Source: Desmodesmus armatus
Taxonomy: Eukaryota; Chlorophyta; Chlorophyceae; Sphaeropleales; Scenedesmaceae
DNA: 64,000 bases
Assembly (NCBI GenBank): GCA_007449985.2
Contig: VIIQ02000689.1
Location: 340,625-404,624, forward strand
Direction: 5' to 3'
The notes under the pieces were generated by a model. That model saw only the letters and a list, made by a program, of their open reading frames with translations. It was not told the DNA's origin and searched no databases. A program made the position numbers and the translations under genes. Below, one piece after another: positions 11,162 through 22,800 of this stretch (position 1 is the first letter of the stretch; each line of letters begins with the position of its first letter).

Positions 11162-14100
11162 CTACGATTGTTGAGGCACAGGCACCGTATAATTCAATGC
11201 CATGCGCCCTCCATCCACATACAGGATCTGCCCTGTCATGTAGCTGGAGTCTGGTGAGGCCAGGAAAGCTGCCACACTGCCAATCTCGTCTGGCTGACCA
11301 ATCCTGCCCAGTGGCGTCCTAGACAGCACCTTCTCCATGGCAGCCTTGTCTGACACAACTGACGCCAGGACCTCCGTCTCAATGCTGCACACATGACAGC
11401 ACAGTGAGCAGCAATAGCAAAGTCAGGGATCAAGACTCAGTGCTGCATACATAACAGCAGCAACAGCAATTTCGGGGACTAAGATGGTCAGAGCTTGAAG
11501 GCACAGACACTCAAGTTCTTTCACACTCTGTATGCGCCTCACCGGGGCTGCTTCCTGCTGCTGCTGCTGCTGCTGCGGGCGCTGCTGTGCTGGCCTCTTG
11601 CAACGCCAGCACTTGCCATTCGGCATGGGGCACATGCTCCTTGTGCTTGCTCGGCAGGAATGTCAGTGCTGGCTGGGTGATGCAGGCACATACTTGCATG
11701 CTCCTCACGCACGCAAGGACCCGTTGTTACACCCGTCATGCATGCAGTACTTTTCCAGGTGGGGTGGGGTTGCTGATCTAGACATCTGCACACACGCAGT
11801 GCAACCAGCAAATCACACTGTACATACAGCAGTGAGGATGTTCAACTAAAGGCTGCAGCGCTGGCACTTGGGCTGTACCGGGTGTGGCACTTGCCGCATC
11901 ACAACTGAAGGAAGCAGCATACCTACCTGCCAGGCCCGATAGCATTGACCTTGATGTTGTGCGGCGCCAAAACCTGAATAACCCAAACCCTAGCAGCAGC
12001 ATGCCCACCTGCCAGGCCCGATAGCATTGACCCTGATGTTGTGCGGCGCCAGTGACAGAGCCATGCAGCGCGTGAGGTTGTTTATGCCCCCCTTGGACGC
12101 ATTGTATGCTGCTATGGTGGGGATAGCCATCACCCCATTGACTGACGACATGGTGATGATGGAACCACCTCGCCCCTGCAAACAGCAGCAGCACGTGTAC
12201 CAGATCACAAAGCACAGCACAGCAGCAACCACAGCAGCATCAGCAGGGCCACATTGCAGATGCATCAGGAAATGGATATGTCTGCGTCAACAAGAGGGGG
12301 CGGAAGCCAGCCGACTGGCAGCAAGAGCTAGTAGCAAGGACACCCTGTTGCCAGGGGCCCAGAGCCATAGCTATCATATCCGAGGGTGACCCGTAAGAGG
12401 CAACATACAACAGCCTGGCCTGCCGCCTGCGCATCGCAGCAGCTGAGGCGACTGTGCAGGCTGCACGGCCCCACCCACCTGTTCCACCATCTGCTTGGCT
12501 GCTGCCTGGCAGCACAAAAACACGCCCTGCAGGCATCAACAACAGTGATCATGGGCAGTCAGGATGGCCCAGCTGGCACTGTGCACACAGCCCACTAAGC
12601 TGTGCTGTGCAGTGTGCCAATGGTGTTGCTGAGTTGCAATTACAGCCTGTAATGCAGCCCACAGCTGATACTATCAGCCGCCTTGCTACTGAGCACAAGC
12701 AAACTGCGACGGCCAAGGATGTTGTGTTGTGGCACGAGGCAACGTACAGGACAGACGCTGGCGTCCGTGGGCAACACCCTGCTCAGGGTCAACAGGTGTG
12801 TAAACACACAGGCATAATCACGGGGATGTGCTGGCGAGTGCGCGCGCAGGGGGGGTGGGGGGTGGGGGGTGGGGGGGAGACCGTGTCAAGGGTGAAGGGG
12901 CTGCAGTGTTGAGGCATGTCTGCGCTCCTTACCTTGAGGTTCACTGAGATGACAGCATCAAAGTCAGCCTCAGTCATCTCCAGGAAAGGGGCAGACTTGA
13001 CAATGCCTGCAGGAAACAGGGAAACAAGTGTCAGCACTGAGCGCTGCGGCCCCAGACACAACCTGCCGCATCTGCTTGAAGCTGTCGTGCAGGGTTGGCT
13101 GGCGCGCAAACACTATGGTGCCCCTTCTGGATCTACAAGCTCTGAAGCTTGCCTGCATTTGCCACCATGATGTCCACGCCCCCCAGCTGCTGGACAGTCG
13201 CCGCGATGAGCTGCTGCACCTGAAGCACACAAGGCAGCAAATGCTTCAAGCGTCATCCATAGACTCTTTTTCCCCAAGGTTCCCAGGGGGCCGCAACCCC
13301 CCCGGCTGTTGCCACACAACTCAGCCAAGTAAACCTGACTGCTGGATGCCGGAGGCAAAGCCTAACCGATGAGGGACCATCTACACACTCTGTCAATGAC
13401 AGTATGCCCTGCAGCCCCCTGGCACGAAGTAAGCCTGGTAGTTCACAGCATGTGGCCAGTCGGCCACATCCTCGTCACGGGGTAACCCTGGATTACGAAC
13501 GAGGGGCCCGCGCGGTGGTGCAGGTGTGATTGTCACTGCTGGTGAGGCTCTGCCTCGGGCCCCTGGCAGTGGGTTCGCCTGATGTCGCCGTGTGCGGCTA
13601 GCCGGTGGGCCCCACTGGTAAAACCCAAAATAATGTGACTGCTGTACGGTGGTGCAGGTGCGATTGTCCTACTGCACAGCTGACCTGCTCAGAGTTGGAC
13701 ACGTCGCAGTGTGTGAAGGCAGCGTTGATGCCCTGCTGCTTCAGGCTGTCCACAGCCGTAGTGCCAGCATCATCATCGACGTCTGACACCATCACAGCTG
13801 CTCCCTCCTTACCCAGTCGCTGCATCAGGACAGATCATCACAGTGTGAGTGATTTGCGGGCGGGCTTAGGTAGGCACGCAATATGGACAATGGTGCTGAT
13901 AGATGAGCGAGTGCATGAGGAGTCATACAGGGGGGTTCACCTGAGCTATGGCCAAGCCAATGCCCCTGGCAGACCCTGTCACCACAGCCACCTGCATGCA
14001 ACAGCAAACAAGCAAGTTTGCATCTGTCAGCTCTTCAGTAGTCGTGAAGGAGGCAAAATAATCTAGTGATACAATGTACTTCAATAACCATGTCACTTCA

Positions 14101-14351
14101 AGGTGGTGCTACTGCAACTTGATCTAACAGGATTTGGTGCCCCCTTCTCCATGCAGTGCATGCCCCCTTGGAGTCTACTCTTGTGAGGTACATCTGAAGT
14201 GGTCTAGGTAGTGCACACAAATGTCAAAATATCACCATGTTGTGTCTAACTGATTCCTTTGAAGTTCCATTCCAGTCGCAATTGCTGTGTGTTCATGCCA
14301 TGTCAGCAAGATCAGTGGGATCAGACACACCTTGTGTAGCAACCGCTGCAT
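11162..14351 (-). CDS. Classical short-chain dehydrogenase/reductase (SDR)
   Basis: NAD(P)-dependent oxidoreductase of the classical 250-residue SDR family; substrate unknown. Eight exons, every junction in phase: 14351-14331, 13991-13941, 13819-13685, 13219-13153, 13006-12933, 12526-12479, 12175-12009, 11384-11162, giving 261 residues. Seen: cofactor motif [15 protein letters not shown], acidic residue after beta2 ([11 protein letters not shown], favouring NAD over NADP), [17 protein letters not shown] (NAG motif), VNLK, catalytic Ser in [10 protein letters not shown], catalytic YNASKGG, VNAIGPG, and the C-terminal [19 protein letters not shown] followed by [10 protein letters not shown]. 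All four catalytic residues (Asn, Ser, Tyr, Lys) are in place. The intron after 13153 has a GC donor. The first exon (MQRLLHK, 7 codons) is inferred from phase and a good donor and is the weakest part. Confidence 0.93.
11925..12051. repeat. 45-bp direct repeat duplicating the 3' end of an SDR exon with its splice donor
   Basis: 12007-12051 (exon end plus donor of the YNASK exon) and 11925-11969 (inside the following intron) are identical at all but one position. Each copy codes VNAIGPG and ends in a usable donor: GTGGGC for the genuine exon, GTAGGT for the intronic copy. A telomere-like CCCAAACCCTA lies between them at 11980-11990. Confidence 0.88.
12849..12877 (+). other. G-quadruplex-forming tract
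   Basis: Four G runs of six to seven bases separated by single T (G7 T G6 T G6 T G7) lie in an SDR intron, on the strand opposite the transcript. It is an ideal short-loop quadruplex motif; as the SDR template strand it could impede the polymerase. Confidence 0.85.
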
Positions 14352-14704
14352 GACTGCAAAGGGTGCTTGGACGAGATTCACGTGTCGATATCCGTTCAAC
14401 AGATAAGTTCAGACAGGATAGGTGTGCTGTTGATGCGGAGGGTCAACTTGGGTGGTTGGTCGAAGAGCGAGACGTCACCAACCAGGTTATGTGATAAGGC
14501 ACATTGACGGTGAACCTCTCGTGTCATTCTACATAAGTGCATATACCTCCTGAGACGCCTTATGACATCATTCATCCACTCTATCACGTCACTCTATCGC
14601 AAATAAGCAACAGTGCTCTGCCAAGCTTCATCCTCTGCTTGATGCTGGGATCTGCTTTGCTCGCCACCATCGTGCAGCCTGAGAAGAAACAGAACGAGAG
14701 CAAG

Positions 14705-15583
14705 ATGACTGCAGAGACCAGTCCGTTCTTCGCCAGCGCTGCATCTCACCTCTCCTCGGACGACGACTCGCACTCCAGTGACCAGGAGCCTCTGCATGAG
14801 GACATCAGCGACGGGCTGCAGATATTCAAGTGAGTGCCTCAACAGTGGTTGATGCGATGTGCCACTAGCTTCTGCTTCCCTGCGCCCGTTCTTGCAGTTG
14901 TCCATGTACAGCCACACGGGCCTGAGATGGGTTTTTTTTGCGTCGTGTTCAAGTCTTTGAAGGGCGTCAGAGGTAGCGTCAGTCTGCTGGGTCACTGCTG
15001 GACCCATCCCCGCCAGGCCTTCTTCCGTTGGGTCCATCACGTTGCACACGTACTCTGTATGCTCAACACACCAGGCTGTTTAGCAGCTGGTTACCTCAGC
15101 TGCCCCAGCTGATGGCGTTGTGGTCCCCCCTCCCTCCAACCACCCACCCACGGTACCCTCCCGCACCCCTGCACAACCTTTTACCTGCCTGCAGGAGGCC
15201 CTCTAGCTGGTTGCTGCCCACATACACCCGCAAGGACTGCAGGTGTGGGCAGTGCAGCATCGGGGACCCCGACCCCTGCCCTTACGCAAGGTGAGTCGCT
15301 GCCAGCCTGTGTCCTGCGCAACCGCTGCAAGTGAACCTGTACACCTCTCAAGCCACTGCAACGTCTGGCTGGTGTGGATCGTTATTGTGCCGCCTTACTG
15401 ACCGCGTCACCAGGTGCAGCCTTATCTCCTGTCCTTGGTCACTCAGTGTTGCATTTTACTGTCCTGCTGCGCAGGCCCCAGCTGCAGGGTTCTCTTTCCA
15501 GCATGCTTTCCAGCGGCCGGCGCAGCTTGAGCAACCTGCTGACCCGCAGCGACCAGAGTATTCGCGCCTCCAAGGAAACATAA
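14705..15583 (+). CDS. Small Ser-rich protein with a CxCxxC motif, unknown function
   Basis: Three exons in phase: 14705-14829, 15195-15290, 15475-15583, giving 109 residues. ATG 14705 has A at -3; an in-frame ATG at 14642 (weak context) would add 21 residues including a hydrophobic stretch. Seen: an acidic/serine segment (SDDDSHSSDQEPLHED), a central Cys cluster KDCRCGQCSIGDPDPCPYA, and a basic Ser/Leu-rich tail (SSGRRSLSNLLTRSDQSIR). The four cysteines could bind a metal, but I know no family with this spacing. It is divergent from the SDR gene; their ATGs are 353 bp apart (14352-14704), and that spacer holds the shared promoter area. Confidence 0.65.
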
Positions 15584-18393
15584 AAAGCAGCAGCAGCACT
15601 GGGTGGCTGGTTCCCGTCGGTTGGGAACTTGCCAGGGCGCGCTGGCAGATCAGCAAGTGGGTAGCTGTTTGATGTGGGATAGGCCTGCAGCATGTGCTGG
15701 AAGCGGAATCAGGAGGCAAGGGGGCAGCAAGGAAGCAGGGCTTGTGGAGGAGGGAAACTGTCAGTCCTGTTGGAAGGGAGCAGGGTTTGTGGGCCCTATA
15801 GGGGTGTGCGCATTGTGATGCCTTCACATCGTTGCCAGTGGTCAGGCGCTGAGGTTGCGCTGCATCGTGTGAAGGCAGGCGTGAACCTTACCAACGCAGG
15901 TGGCGCCCTACAGCTGTGCGCGGGGTTTGATTGAACAACCTGTCAATGTCTTGTGTACCCACCAACGATTGCGGTTCCTCAACTCCCGCATCGCCGCTGA
16001 GCTGCTGTGAAATCAGCTCATGCATCCGATGCATTGGGATGGCTGCCCAGACAAGGGGGGTCAGGTGTAGATTATGCAGCTCTATGTGGGGGCTGCTTGC
16101 CTTGTTTTTCTTCTTTGTGGTGGGCACCTGCTTGCCTGATGCAAGGACGCAGGCTGTCTGGTGAGCTGTTGGAGAGATAAGGGTGTTTGATTTGCGCTTT
16201 GCCCATGCGGAAGCAGCTTGGGTTGCTTCCTTCAACGTGTGTGTCGACAAATTTGGCATGGGGTATGAGGATTTGATTTGGGCATGGGATAACCACACCG
16301 TGGATCCTGCATCATTCCTGACAAGAGTCCCCGCAGGATTATGAGGAGGTTTGGTACCAGCAGGCGCACCGCACCGCACAGCGACACCACCAGCGACTGT
16401 GACTGTCGTGTGGTCCTCTGGCGGTGCCCCGGTGCATTTCATCCAGCGCTGCGCGCAATCTGCAGGAGTGACGCACCCCGCAGCTTGCTGCCTTCCTTGC
16501 TTGGTGAATTCTTTGCGTGTACTTGCTGGTTGCTGGCACCTGTGTGCTGTTCGCCTGCCAAGCGCGGTTGTTCCCCAGCTGCAGTTGTTATTATGTTATG
16601 TATGTGTCCCGCTCCAGACGTATGAACAACATGTTGCTGCAGGATGTACAGCAAAGGCATGCCAGCACAGAGCTCAGTGGCTCTTCCCAGCAAAGGTCTG
16701 GGCTGCTTGGCTTGACTGGTGCTGGCGTGTGCGCATGTGTGTGCACTGAGGCCCAAGCCGTTTTGGCGAAGGGCGGCTGGTCCTGTTCTGGCTGATTGCA
16801 CGTTACCGTGCAAGGTGACCGTTATGCTGTTCGGCAGCGATCAGTGGCGTGCGCTATGTGATGCTTGGCTGTTCCTGCTTTGGCCCTGGCCTGGCTGTAA
16901 ATCAGTGACCTACTCTCGGCTGCTTGTGCTGAGCTGATGGTGGGGTTTATGGCTGTGTTCTGCTTTGGCCCTCGGGCCACCTTCATGGTATGCCAGTGGT
17001 CAATTCTCAGTGAGATTGGTGTACAGGGCTGCCTTGCACACCAGCAGGGCAGGCAGGATCAAGAGGAAACACGTGATTGAGGCGTTATGCAGTGTTTGGT
17101 GCTTCTGTGTGCTTTTGCTTCTTGTTTATGTAGCCACCAGGTATTGCTGACATGACCCAGAGACCGCACCACCACGGTACCACCCGTACCACCACGTACC
17201 GCACAACCACCATACGGTACCCTGGCACCCAATGGATGACACACTTTATTTGAGGGCGCCTGGCGGCTCTGTGGGTTCTTTGCTACCTGTTTCTCTGGTT
17301 ACCTTCTATTGTCTGGTTGCCTTCTATTGCAGCACTGCTTTGAGGGTATAAGGGGGAGCTGAGGGCAAGGCAGGCAGTGGGATGCTGCAGCACCTTAGGT
17401 GGGCATGTGTCACCATACATGCCGTCACATGCACAGTTGCCCCTTCCACCCCTGCTGCGCGACCGGCAGGTATACACAAGGACGGACGGGCATGTGCCCC
17501 CAGGGTGTGTCCACAGTTTTGTGTCTGCACAGTATCGTGGGAGATGTGTCCCCGAAGTGTTTTACCATTTGGTGTTTTTCTACACTGCTTGAGGCAATGA
17601 AGCCTCAAACCCACCAGAATTGCTGTGTGTAGTTGTGGGTAGTCTGGGGTGCCCGGCAGCAAGGGCAGGCAAAAGCTGGGGCATCACTGAGGTGCGCACC
17701 CTCTTTGGCTCACTCCTGTTGTGTTGGCGTTAGTCCTGCTGTGATAGGGTTCATGTGTTTGTGTTTGCATAGGGCGTACATGTAGTGGAGACAAGCATGC
17801 GATGATAACTGTCCTGTGGCATCCTACAAGGATCCAGGATGGATGGATGGTGGGATACAGCATGCGTAGGACTCCTTGCAAGTGTTTGTTTGTGGGCATG
17901 CATCACTCTGTTCACAAAGCAACACTTGAATGGCGTGTGTTTCACCTACAACAGTTGCGGTTTGTCAGCATGTGCCAGTTGACTCCAGGCGCTGTATGAC
18001 CTTTGCTATCCAGATGCATGGCACAGGGACGGCTAGCACCAGCTCAAGAGAGCTCTACCCGTTGCTTTTGATTTAACATACCTGTGCCTTTGCATTCGGC
18101 TTGCAAGGTGTCAGCCAGGCTGTGCTTGCTCGTTCCGTATATTCCCGGCACAGTGGGCATTACTCGGCAGCACAGCCAGATGGTGCCCGTGCAACATGGT
18201 TGTCCCCTGCTGGGCATGGGTTTGGTTGGTTCAGGAGAGGTCAGGCGCAAGGAAGGTGTCATGAGCAGGACATGGTGGATGCCATTGGAGGTGGTCACCT
18301 TAGAATTCTGTCGCAGCATGCTGCTTCTGCAGCAGAGGCCCGGCTGATATGTAGCTGGGTACCGCCTGGCTGAATGCAGCCCGTTCCCATCCA

Positions 18394-18677
18394 GTGTTTG
18401 AGGGTGTCACTCATAATGCTGTGACACAGGGTTTGGGTGAAGCTGTGACAAGGGCAGGCAGAGCAGGATTTTGTCAGCTTCTTGGGGAGCAGCCAGTAGT
18501 ATGGCGCTACAACGGCTTTGACGGGGCGGTTGCCGCTTCGTGTATTGAGTGTGTCAGTCAACCTGCTGTGACACAGGGTTTGGGTGAAGCTGTGACAAGG
18601 GAGCCAGAGGAGTAGTATGTTGTCGGCTGCTTGGTGAGCAGCCAGTAGTATGGCGCTGCAACGGCTTTGACAAGGCG
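18394..18677 (+). repeat. Two-copy 148-bp direct repeat
   Basis: Copies at about 18394-18530 and 18542-18677. The best conserved parts are TGTGACACAGGGTTTGGGTG (18420 and 18567) and AGCAGCCAGTAGTATGGCGC (18488 and 18637); the middle parts have diverged. No coding capacity is evident. Confidence 0.85.
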
Positions 18678-19131
18678 TCAACACATGTATGCTGTCAAGC
18701 ATACTGAGAATGTGCACCACCCTGTGCATGGGTGTTTGTACATCGTCCCAGCTCGAGAGGACCTGGGGCGGTACCTGATTCGTCAGCACAACATCTCTGC
18801 CTGTTACACACCAGCCTTGCCACCGCCTGAGTATGTGGAGTGTTGTTGTTGTCGCAGCTGTCCTGACTGTCCATACTACCCTTGCACAGCTGTCCTTGCA
18901 ATGGTGCCACTACCTTTGCAGAGTTATTACTATTCTTGCGGCACGTTGATGCAGTGAGTACGGCTCGCACGGCTCACATACACCCTGTGTCCACCCTGAC
19001 CAGCACTCAGCGGAGCACACTGGTCAGACAATTGTTGCACCAGGCCAGCTGCTGCTTGGCCACGTGCTGTGAGCACGTGTTGTGTACGCATACATCGCTG
19101 TAAGGGATGGTGAGAAGTTTGTACCCAGCAG

Positions 19132-19187
19132 TATGTAACACTGGCGTACATTGGCACAGCATTATGTAACACTGGCGTACATTGGCA
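19132..19187 (+). repeat. 31-bp tandem duplication
   Basis: A 25-base sequence beginning TATGTAACACTGGCGTACAT occurs at 19132-19156 and again, identical, at 19163-19187. It lies in the gene-poor region. Confidence 0.85.
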
Positions 19188-20304
19188 GTTACAGTGTTCA
19201 GGCTTTGCTCACCACAATGCTCTCGTGCGATTGCTGAAGCCTTTGGTGCATACCAGTGCTTTTCTGACTCAGTACTCATCAAGCCGCATCCCAGGGTTCA
19301 CAAACCCTGCCTTGCATGTGTTGCGCCACATCAATCAGTGAGTGTTGTTGGTGGTATCATAAGCTTCACAACCTGCCATACAGCCTCAGGGCCATGACAG
19401 TACGGCTGGACAGTAGTAAAGGGAGGGAAGGGCAACACTGGCAGCACCCCAGACTAAGCATCACCTGCACCGTCATTACATCAGCTGCAGCAGAGTACCT
19501 TGACCATACACAAAGCCCACATGACCGCGCTTCTTCCTTTGCTTCGGCCCGTGAATGCATGCCGGCCAACGGAGTCTGGCTTGGCAGTGTGGACGGCATG
19601 TGCTAGAAGTCATACACGATCAACGGCCTTGATGGCCCTCAGTGTTGATAAACTGTGGTACAAGGGTCCAGATTGCCCAGCAGTAATCCTGACTCGAGAC
19701 TCGTGCCGTGACAGATGCAGGGGGTGGATCAGCCAGGCTGGACAGCCGGTCAGCCAGTGCCCCGTGCTCAGCTTGTGCTGCTATGTACAGCACAGACTAT
19801 GTCACAGCTCGTTGCAGGCAGTTACTGCTAGGCACAGTGCAGGCTTCACTGTAAAGCAGCACGTCAGATGTGCAAGAGTCCGAGGTTATTGCACCGTGGT
19901 GACGCAGTCAGCGTAACGTGAGTGTCAAAGTGTCCACTTTAACGTTTGAACAGCAGGAAAAGTGTCGACTGCTTGGATGTGCTGCACAGAAACGGATAGA
20001 CGGGGAGCGTTGAAAATGTGCTGCCGTTTTGAATTGACATCTGCCGTCACAGCACGGGAAACGTGGGCACCCTACTTGAGTCACGCCCGTTCAATCGTCT
20101 CTTTGTATTTTGGCCCCCGCGCCCCTCTCTTCGCGCTTCTTCTCCCGCAAGCTACCACACTGCTGACGTAACGCAACGGTGTAGAGGCGCCCAAGATAGG
20201 GCAGAAGCTCAGCATTTTCATTTTCAGATTGTCTTTGGTTTAGCTAGCTTGGCGTTGTTACCACCCGACTACATCAGCAGCCCCGGGCCCCGTGGCGATT
20301 GGCC

Positions 20305-22800
20305 ATGGCTTTCTCTAGTCTCCACAGCACCGCCCGGCCAGCCTCGGTTCAGGCGTCAAGATGCGTTTCATCCCCATCCTTGCGCTCAGCACGCGGAATG
20401 CAGCAACAGCAGGGCAGTATCAGCAACAGTTTGTTAGTATGCAACGTTGCTGCCTTTGAGAGGCTGTCTGCCTCAGACATGCAGCAGATGAAGTTGGCAG
20501 AGCCCGCACAGCATAAATATATGCTGGGAGAGCTGCTGGGGAGCGGCACAGCTGCCAAGGTCGTAGTGGGCACGGACACTGCTACACAAGCACAGTACGC
20601 AGTCAAAATCCTGCCCAAGCTGCGCGGCCAGAAGAACAGGACAGAACAAATCAAGGCAGAGGTGTGCACGGGACGGGGCTCAGATTGCCGGCATGGGCTT
20701 TTGAAGGCTGGCAGGGCTGATTTGCCTGCAAATTGGGGGTGCGTGTCAGTCTGTCACGCCAGCAGCACTCTGATGCACAGGGCGCTTGCTCACCTAGACA
20801 AGGGGTTGTAGGAGCTGATTTGTGCTTCTGCTTGTGTAATGCTGCAGATTGCTATCAGCCAGCGCCTGAAGTACTGCAGGCATGCTGTCAAGACTGTGGA
20901 CTCCTTTGAGGTGCGTGATTGATGTGCCTGACCGCTGGTCACAAGCAAGCAGTTGATCAACCATCCCTTGTCCACGTTGATCGATCATTTGCACACACAT
21001 CATTTGCAGACATATCAAAGCCCCATTGCAGGCAAACATCCAATGCTGGGCAGCTGCACTGACTGACAGGCTTGCGTTATACACCCCATGCTCATATGGC
21101 AGCCTCACAACACTGCTCGCTGTCGTTTGCTGGTGTTTTCCTCCTCCTCCCAGGATGGTCGCAACATCTACGTGGTGCAGGAGCTGTGCCATGGTGGGGA
21201 CCTGGCAGACCTTATGACGGTGGGTAGCAGGTCTTACCAGCACACACAGTGTCCACACCAAACTGTGCATGTCATTCAATCCTTGGTTGTTGCCAGCAAC
21301 AGTAAATGGTGTGATGGATCAACCTTTGTGTGGTGGGGCCCCAGCAGTTGAGCAGGCAACAGAGTGCCAGGCAGCGGTCAGCACTGCACACTGGCACTGT
21401 AAAGCTTGCAGCATCAGCTAGGCTTGTCAGTACCGCACTCGGAGGCTGGGGGAAGACAGCAGCTGACCCAGTGCGCCTCACCTGCCGTTATCACACAGCA
21501 TCCAGCAACAGCAGGCCAGCAGGGTGCTGACGTTGCCGACTTCAAGAGTGCCAAGAGTGCGGTCAGCCCATCAGGTCCAGCACACCTGAGTCCTCCTGCA
21601 CTGTGTATCCTTGCTGCTGCTGCCACCTCTCCCACCCCTCTGCATGCACAACAGGCGCAGGAGGGTCAGCTGTCAGAGCAGGAGGCAGCAACCATCATCA
21701 GATGTGTGCTGGAGTTCCTTGCCGATTGCCACGAGCGCAGCATCTGCTACGGAGATGTGAAGCCCAACAACTTTGTGCTGCGCAGCCTGTACCCCTGCCT
21801 GGCGCACCTCATGGACCCCCGCAAGCCACGGGGCTACCTGGACGTGGTTGCGGTTGACTTTGGCTGCTGCCAGGAGGTTGGAGAGCACTGCCTGCCTGAT
21901 GCCAAGGTAAGCGTGCCTGGATCGAGGGATGGTGGTGTGGTGGTACGGCAAGTGCTGCTACTGGCTGGCTGTGTTTTTTGTGCTGGCAACAGTGGGGCGG
22001 ACAACTCAACTGACGTGTCAACCTCGTTGCATGGTCGTATGGTGCACCAACCTCGGCCCTTTCGTAGATATCTGGTGCTAAGAAGTGATAGCATGTGCAG
22101 GACTGCCAGTTGTCCTGCTGACAGTTGTGATTGCAGCTTCTGGACTGGTGTGCCTGCAGCAGCTGCTTACTGACAGGTGTGCTGGTGTCTGTGCTGCAGG
22201 TGACTGGCACCCCTCTGTACATGGCTCCTGAGAACCTGCGCGGCTGCCACGGCCTGGAGGTTGATGTGTGGGCTGCTGGTGTCATGGTGAGCAGGGCTAG
22301 CAGCACCTGGTGCCACAATCAGTGCCAGCAGGATCACACACCCACTTAAATTTGAATTTGACCTGGTGTTGTCATCAGCAGTTGTGTCTCCTGACTGGCC
22401 TGTGAGCGAGCTTCCCCATCTCATCCTGCACCATATAACATGTAGCAGCAGCATTATGACGTCATCAACCCTTTTCAAACAAGCTGTTGCTCAAAGTCCA
22501 AAGCCCGCTAAATGTTTTGTCTTGGTTGCTTGTTTGCTGGTGCAGCTCTATCAGCTCCTGTCAGACCGCTTCCCTTTCTGGGACGTCGACCTGCACCAGA
22601 TTGATGGCTTGGGTGGTTCAGCCATCCGTGAGGGCATCATGCATGGCCCTGTGCTGTTCCCCCTCCAGCCCTGGTGCACATCAGTGCACAGCAGTGCCCA
22701 GGACCTCATAGTGAAGATGCTGGATCGCAACGTGCAGAGGCGCATCACTGCTGCAGAGGCTCTGGAGCACCCCTGGTTCAAGGAGGTGCTTGGAGCATAG
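20305..22800 (+). CDS. Serine/threonine protein kinase, CaMK/CDPK-like, non-RD
   Basis: Six exons, all in phase: 20305-20661, 20848-20910, 21154-21219, 21655-21906, 22200-22286, 22546-22800, giving 359 residues. A Ser/Gln-rich leader of about 70 residues is followed by one kinase domain: glycine loop LLGSGTAAKVVVG, VAIK-type lysine in YAVKILPKL, hinge VVQELCHGGDLADLM, catalytic loop YGDVKPNNF, metal-binding VDFGC, activation end GTPLYMAPENL, subdomain IX DVWAAGVM, subdomain X LYQLLSDRFPFW, and subdomain XI RRITAAEALEHPWF. The HPWF ending and overall pattern are those of calcium/calmodulin-type kinases, but no EF hands follow. The HRD motif is YGD: the catalytic Asp is kept, His and Arg are lost, so it is a non-RD kinase. 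The substrate is unknown. The leader could be a transit peptide. Confidence 0.9.

Larger units (their letters stand above)
15584..20304. other. 4.7-kb gene-poor region
   Basis: No frame here carries recognisable motifs or a phase-consistent exon chain. The plus strand is T/G-rich, unlike the coding exons. It contains a 148-bp direct repeat (18394-18677), a 31-bp tandem pair (19132-19187), and alternating GTACC-type sequence at 17165-17222. The end nearest 20304 should hold the kinase promoter. A non-coding RNA gene cannot be excluded. Confidence 0.5.
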
